64,000 nucleotides of DNA from Halostella limicola (lineage in GTDB: Archaea; Halobacteriota; Halobacteria; Halobacteriales; Natronoarchaeaceae). Below the pieces are notes generated by a model. That model worked only from the letters and a program-made list of their open reading frames with translations. It was not told where the DNA came from and did not search any database. Below, in pieces: positions 62,317 to 64,000 of the stretch (its first letter is position 1; each line of letters starts with the position of its first letter). The position numbers were made by a program, and so were the translations under genes. The stretch spans positions 620,001 through 684,000 of the forward strand of contig NZ_RCDI01000001.1 in assembly GCF_003675875.1 (NCBI RefSeq), written 5' to 3'.

Positions 62317-63597
62317 ATGGGCGTAGCCGACCGTCTCGGTATCGACCGTCAGGTTCTCGCCCTCGCTATCGCCCGCATGACGGAGTCTATCGGGAACTCC
62401 TTTCTCATCGTCGTGCTCCCGCTGTTCATCGGGAGCGAAGTGGTGCAGGGCGACACCTTCGGGCTCACGGAGGTCGCCATCACGGGGATCGTCCTCTCGC
62501 TGTTCGGGTTCGTCAACAGCCCGCTCCAGCCGTTCACGGGGCGTCTCTCGGACCGGACCGGTCGCCGGAAGATCTTCGTTCTCGTCGGCCTCGTCCTGAT
62601 CGGGGTCGCCAGCTTCGCCTACTCGTTCGCGACGGCGTACTGGCACCTCCTCGGCCTGCGGACGCTGCAGGGCGTCGCCGGCGCGCTGATCATCCCGACG
62701 ACCGTCGCCCTGGTGAACGACCTCGCGTCCGACGCGAACCGCGGCGGCAACATGGGGACGTACAACACCTTCCGCCTGCTCGGGTTCGGCGCGGGACCGA
62801 TCGCGGCCGGCGCGGTCGTGTCGGCCGGCCCGTACGCGTTCTCGCTCGGCGGGGTCGCGGTCGCGTTCAGCGGGTTCGACGCGGCATTTTACTTCGCGAC
62901 GCTGACGGCGACTATCAGTTTCGTCCTCGTCGCGACCCTGATCCGCGACCCGGACGACGTGGCGGACGCGAAGGAGAACGCGCTGGACGCGGTCGCGATC
63001 GTCGACCGGTCCGGCCCGGGGGTCCTCGACCCCGTGTTCACCCTCGGTGTCGTCTCGTTTTTCATGGCCGTCGGGATCGCGCTGTTCGCCACGCTGGGCG
63101 ACATCATCAACGCGCGCCTCGACCAGGGGCCGACGATGTTCGGGTTCCAGTTCGCGGCGTTCATCCTCTCGCAGATACTGCTACAGACGCCGATCGGGCG
63201 AGCGACGGACGTCTACGGCCGGAAGAACTTCATCCTGATCGGGATGGTTCTGCTCGTGCCGACGACGTTCGTGCAGGGGATCATCTTCGACCCGTGGCTG
63301 ATGGTCGCCGCCAGGTTCGCCCAGGGGATCGCCGGGGCGCTGGTGTTCGCCCCCGCGCTCGCGCTGGCCGGCGACATCGCGCCCGCCGGGAAGTCCGGGT
63401 CGACCCTGTCGGTCCTGACGATGGCGTTCGGCTTCGGCGTGGCGTTCGGCCCGCTCGCGTCGGGCTTTCTCGTCGAACTCGGCTTCGTCGTCCCGTTCGC
63501 GTTCGGCGCGGCGCTGGCCGCGGTCGGCGTCGTGCTGGTCTGGACGCAGGTCGAGGAGACCGTCACGCCGGAGCGGTCGGTCGCGCCGACGGACTGA
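62317..63597 (+). CDS. Major facilitator superfamily transporter (426 aa)
   Basis: A secondary transporter with twelve hydrophobic segments in two halves. The family loop between spans 2 and 3 is GRLSDRTGRRKIFVLVGLVL, and its counterpart in the second half is GRATDVYGRKNFILIGMVLL. The central loop (about residues 215-240) is acidic (RDPDDVADAKENALDAVAIV). Such carriers export drugs or metabolites, or import solutes; the substrate cannot be read off. It starts about 140 bases after the ATPase gene. The last residues are charged and cytosolic. Confidence 0.87.
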   Translation: MGVADRLGIDRQVLALAIARMTESIGNSFLIVVLPLFIGSEVVQGDTFGLTEVAITGIVLSLFGFVNSPLQPFTGRLSDRTGRRKIFVLVGLVLIGVASFAYSFATAYWHLLGLRTLQGVAGALIIPTTVALVNDLASDANRGGNMGTYNTFRLLGFGAGPIAAGAVVSAGPYAFSLGGVAVAFSGFDAAFYFATLTATISFVLVATLIRDPDDVADAKENALDAVAIVDRSGPGVLDPVFTLGVVSFFMAVGIALFATLGDIINARLDQGPTMFGFQFAAFILSQILLQTPIGRATDVYGRKNFILIGMVLLVPTTFVQGIIFDPWLMVAARFAQGIAGALVFAPALALAGDIAPAGKSGSTLSVLTMAFGFGVAFGPLASGFLVELGFVVPFAFGAALAAVGVVLVWTQVEETVTPERSVAPTD

Positions 63598-63826
63598 GCG
63601 AACCGGCTGCCGCGGTCTGCGCTCGCGGACACCGCCCGCCTACCAGTTAGAGACCTGTCTCCCTTATCGGGTGTTACGGTCAGTGTATAGACCGCTCCGC
63701 GATCGGTAACGTCGACTGACCGTCCGGCGCACTAGATATGTTAGTGTATAACAAACAGTGACGACAGAGAAGTGCGTCCGTCGGCGCGGTCGTTGGCGGA
63801 CGCGGCCCGCCGGCGGAGTCTCACTC

Positions 63827-64000
63827 ATGGCAGAGAACCAGGACCCCGATCCCGACCTCGACGATACAGGTCGCTCGCTCGAGCGACCCGTTGCCGCGGC
63901 GGAGGCGACTCGGTCGCTTTCGGACTACGCGGACGTGCTGAGTTCCGAGCGGCGAGATCGGCTCCACGCGCTCGCCGACAACCTCGAGGACGCGCGAATC
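63827..64000 (+). CDS. Unknown acidic protein, 5' part only (3' end outside window)
   Basis: An ATG opens a frame that runs to the window edge (58 residues seen): MAENQDPDPDLDDTGRSLER, then PVAAAEATRSLSDYADVLSS and a helical continuation (ERRDRLHALADNLED). It is acidic, haloarchaeal in composition and without a signal or membrane segment. The visible part is too short to assign. A promoter-like AT block (GTGTATAACAAAC, near 63744) lies about 80 bases upstream. Confidence 0.5.
   Translation, partial: MAENQDPDPDLDDTGRSLERPVAAAEATRSLSDYADVLSSERRDRLHALADNLEDARI

Overview
The window reads as part of a haloarchaeal (class Halobacteria) genome. It is GC-rich, its proteins are strongly acidic (D/E-rich), ATGA/GTGA gene overlaps are common, several genes start with GTG, Shine-Dalgarno sites are sparse, two or three secreted proteins carry twin-arginine leaders, and families typical of haloarchaea recur (bacterio-opsin-activator-type HTH regulators, a halolysin-type protease, many tiny CxxC zinc ribbons, a DUF7344-type HTH). 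No rRNA, tRNA or CRISPR array was seen. I cannot name the genus.

Layout. (1) 1-9.7 kb is a surface-glycan or exopolysaccharide cluster: sulfatase end, two GT2 transferases, a DUF5989-type mini-protein, an SxtJ-like membrane protein, an O-carbamoyltransferase and an SGNH hydrolase/acyltransferase, closely packed in one direction. A GT4 transferase and a DPM1-like membrane glycosyltransferase follow. This set would build, carbamoylate and possibly acylate or sulfate an extracellular polymer. (2) 9.7-13.4 kb is low-density and decayed: an unknown double-HTH protein, tiny zinc ribbons, and broken remnants of a regulator and a membrane protein. (3) 13.6-15.8 kb encodes a large Tat-exported modular protein with a paralogue at 55.2-57.7 kb. 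The two share an unnamed module in swapped domain order. (4) 16-23 kb holds a vapBC toxin-antitoxin pair, a damaged second copy about 5 kb away, an unrelated UPF0175/PIN pair, and between them an amine-oxidising FAD enzyme facing a sodium/solute symporter with a small membrane partner. (5) 23-28 kb has a halolysin-like protease, two membrane proteins and a methyltransferase. (6) 28-34.9 kb is dominated by a 2232-residue Tat-exported RHS/YD-repeat protein with a roughly 530-residue glycine-rich, cysteine-containing tail.

(7) 35-43.7 kb is a scrapyard of regulators and interrupted genes: a PAS/GAF/HTH regulator with two frameshifts, a cytochrome P450 cut by a TnpB-only IS200/IS605-family element, a frameshifted TRAM protein, and a DUF3267-type metalloprotease split by a single in-frame TGA. 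Intact genes lie among them (CPBP protease, PadR regulator, NTF2-like protein). (8) 44-53 kb holds ordinary chromosomal genes: aminoglycoside-type phosphotransferase, TIM-barrel isomerase, another antitoxin/PIN pair, metallophosphoesterase, arylsulfotransferase-like protein, Nudix hydrolase. (9) 53-64 kb has a hybrid histidine kinase, the second modular exoprotein, an ArsR-like regulator, an IS6/DUF7509 scar, an LLM flavin enzyme, an archaeal ATPase with tandem operator-like repeats, an MFS transporter, and the start of a last gene cut by the window edge.

The most distinctive items are the RHS/glycine-rich giant, the paired modular exoproteins, the duplicated and eroded vapBC locus, and the TnpB element in the P450 gene. 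Several frameshifts could be real decay or assembly errors, and the sequence alone cannot tell which.
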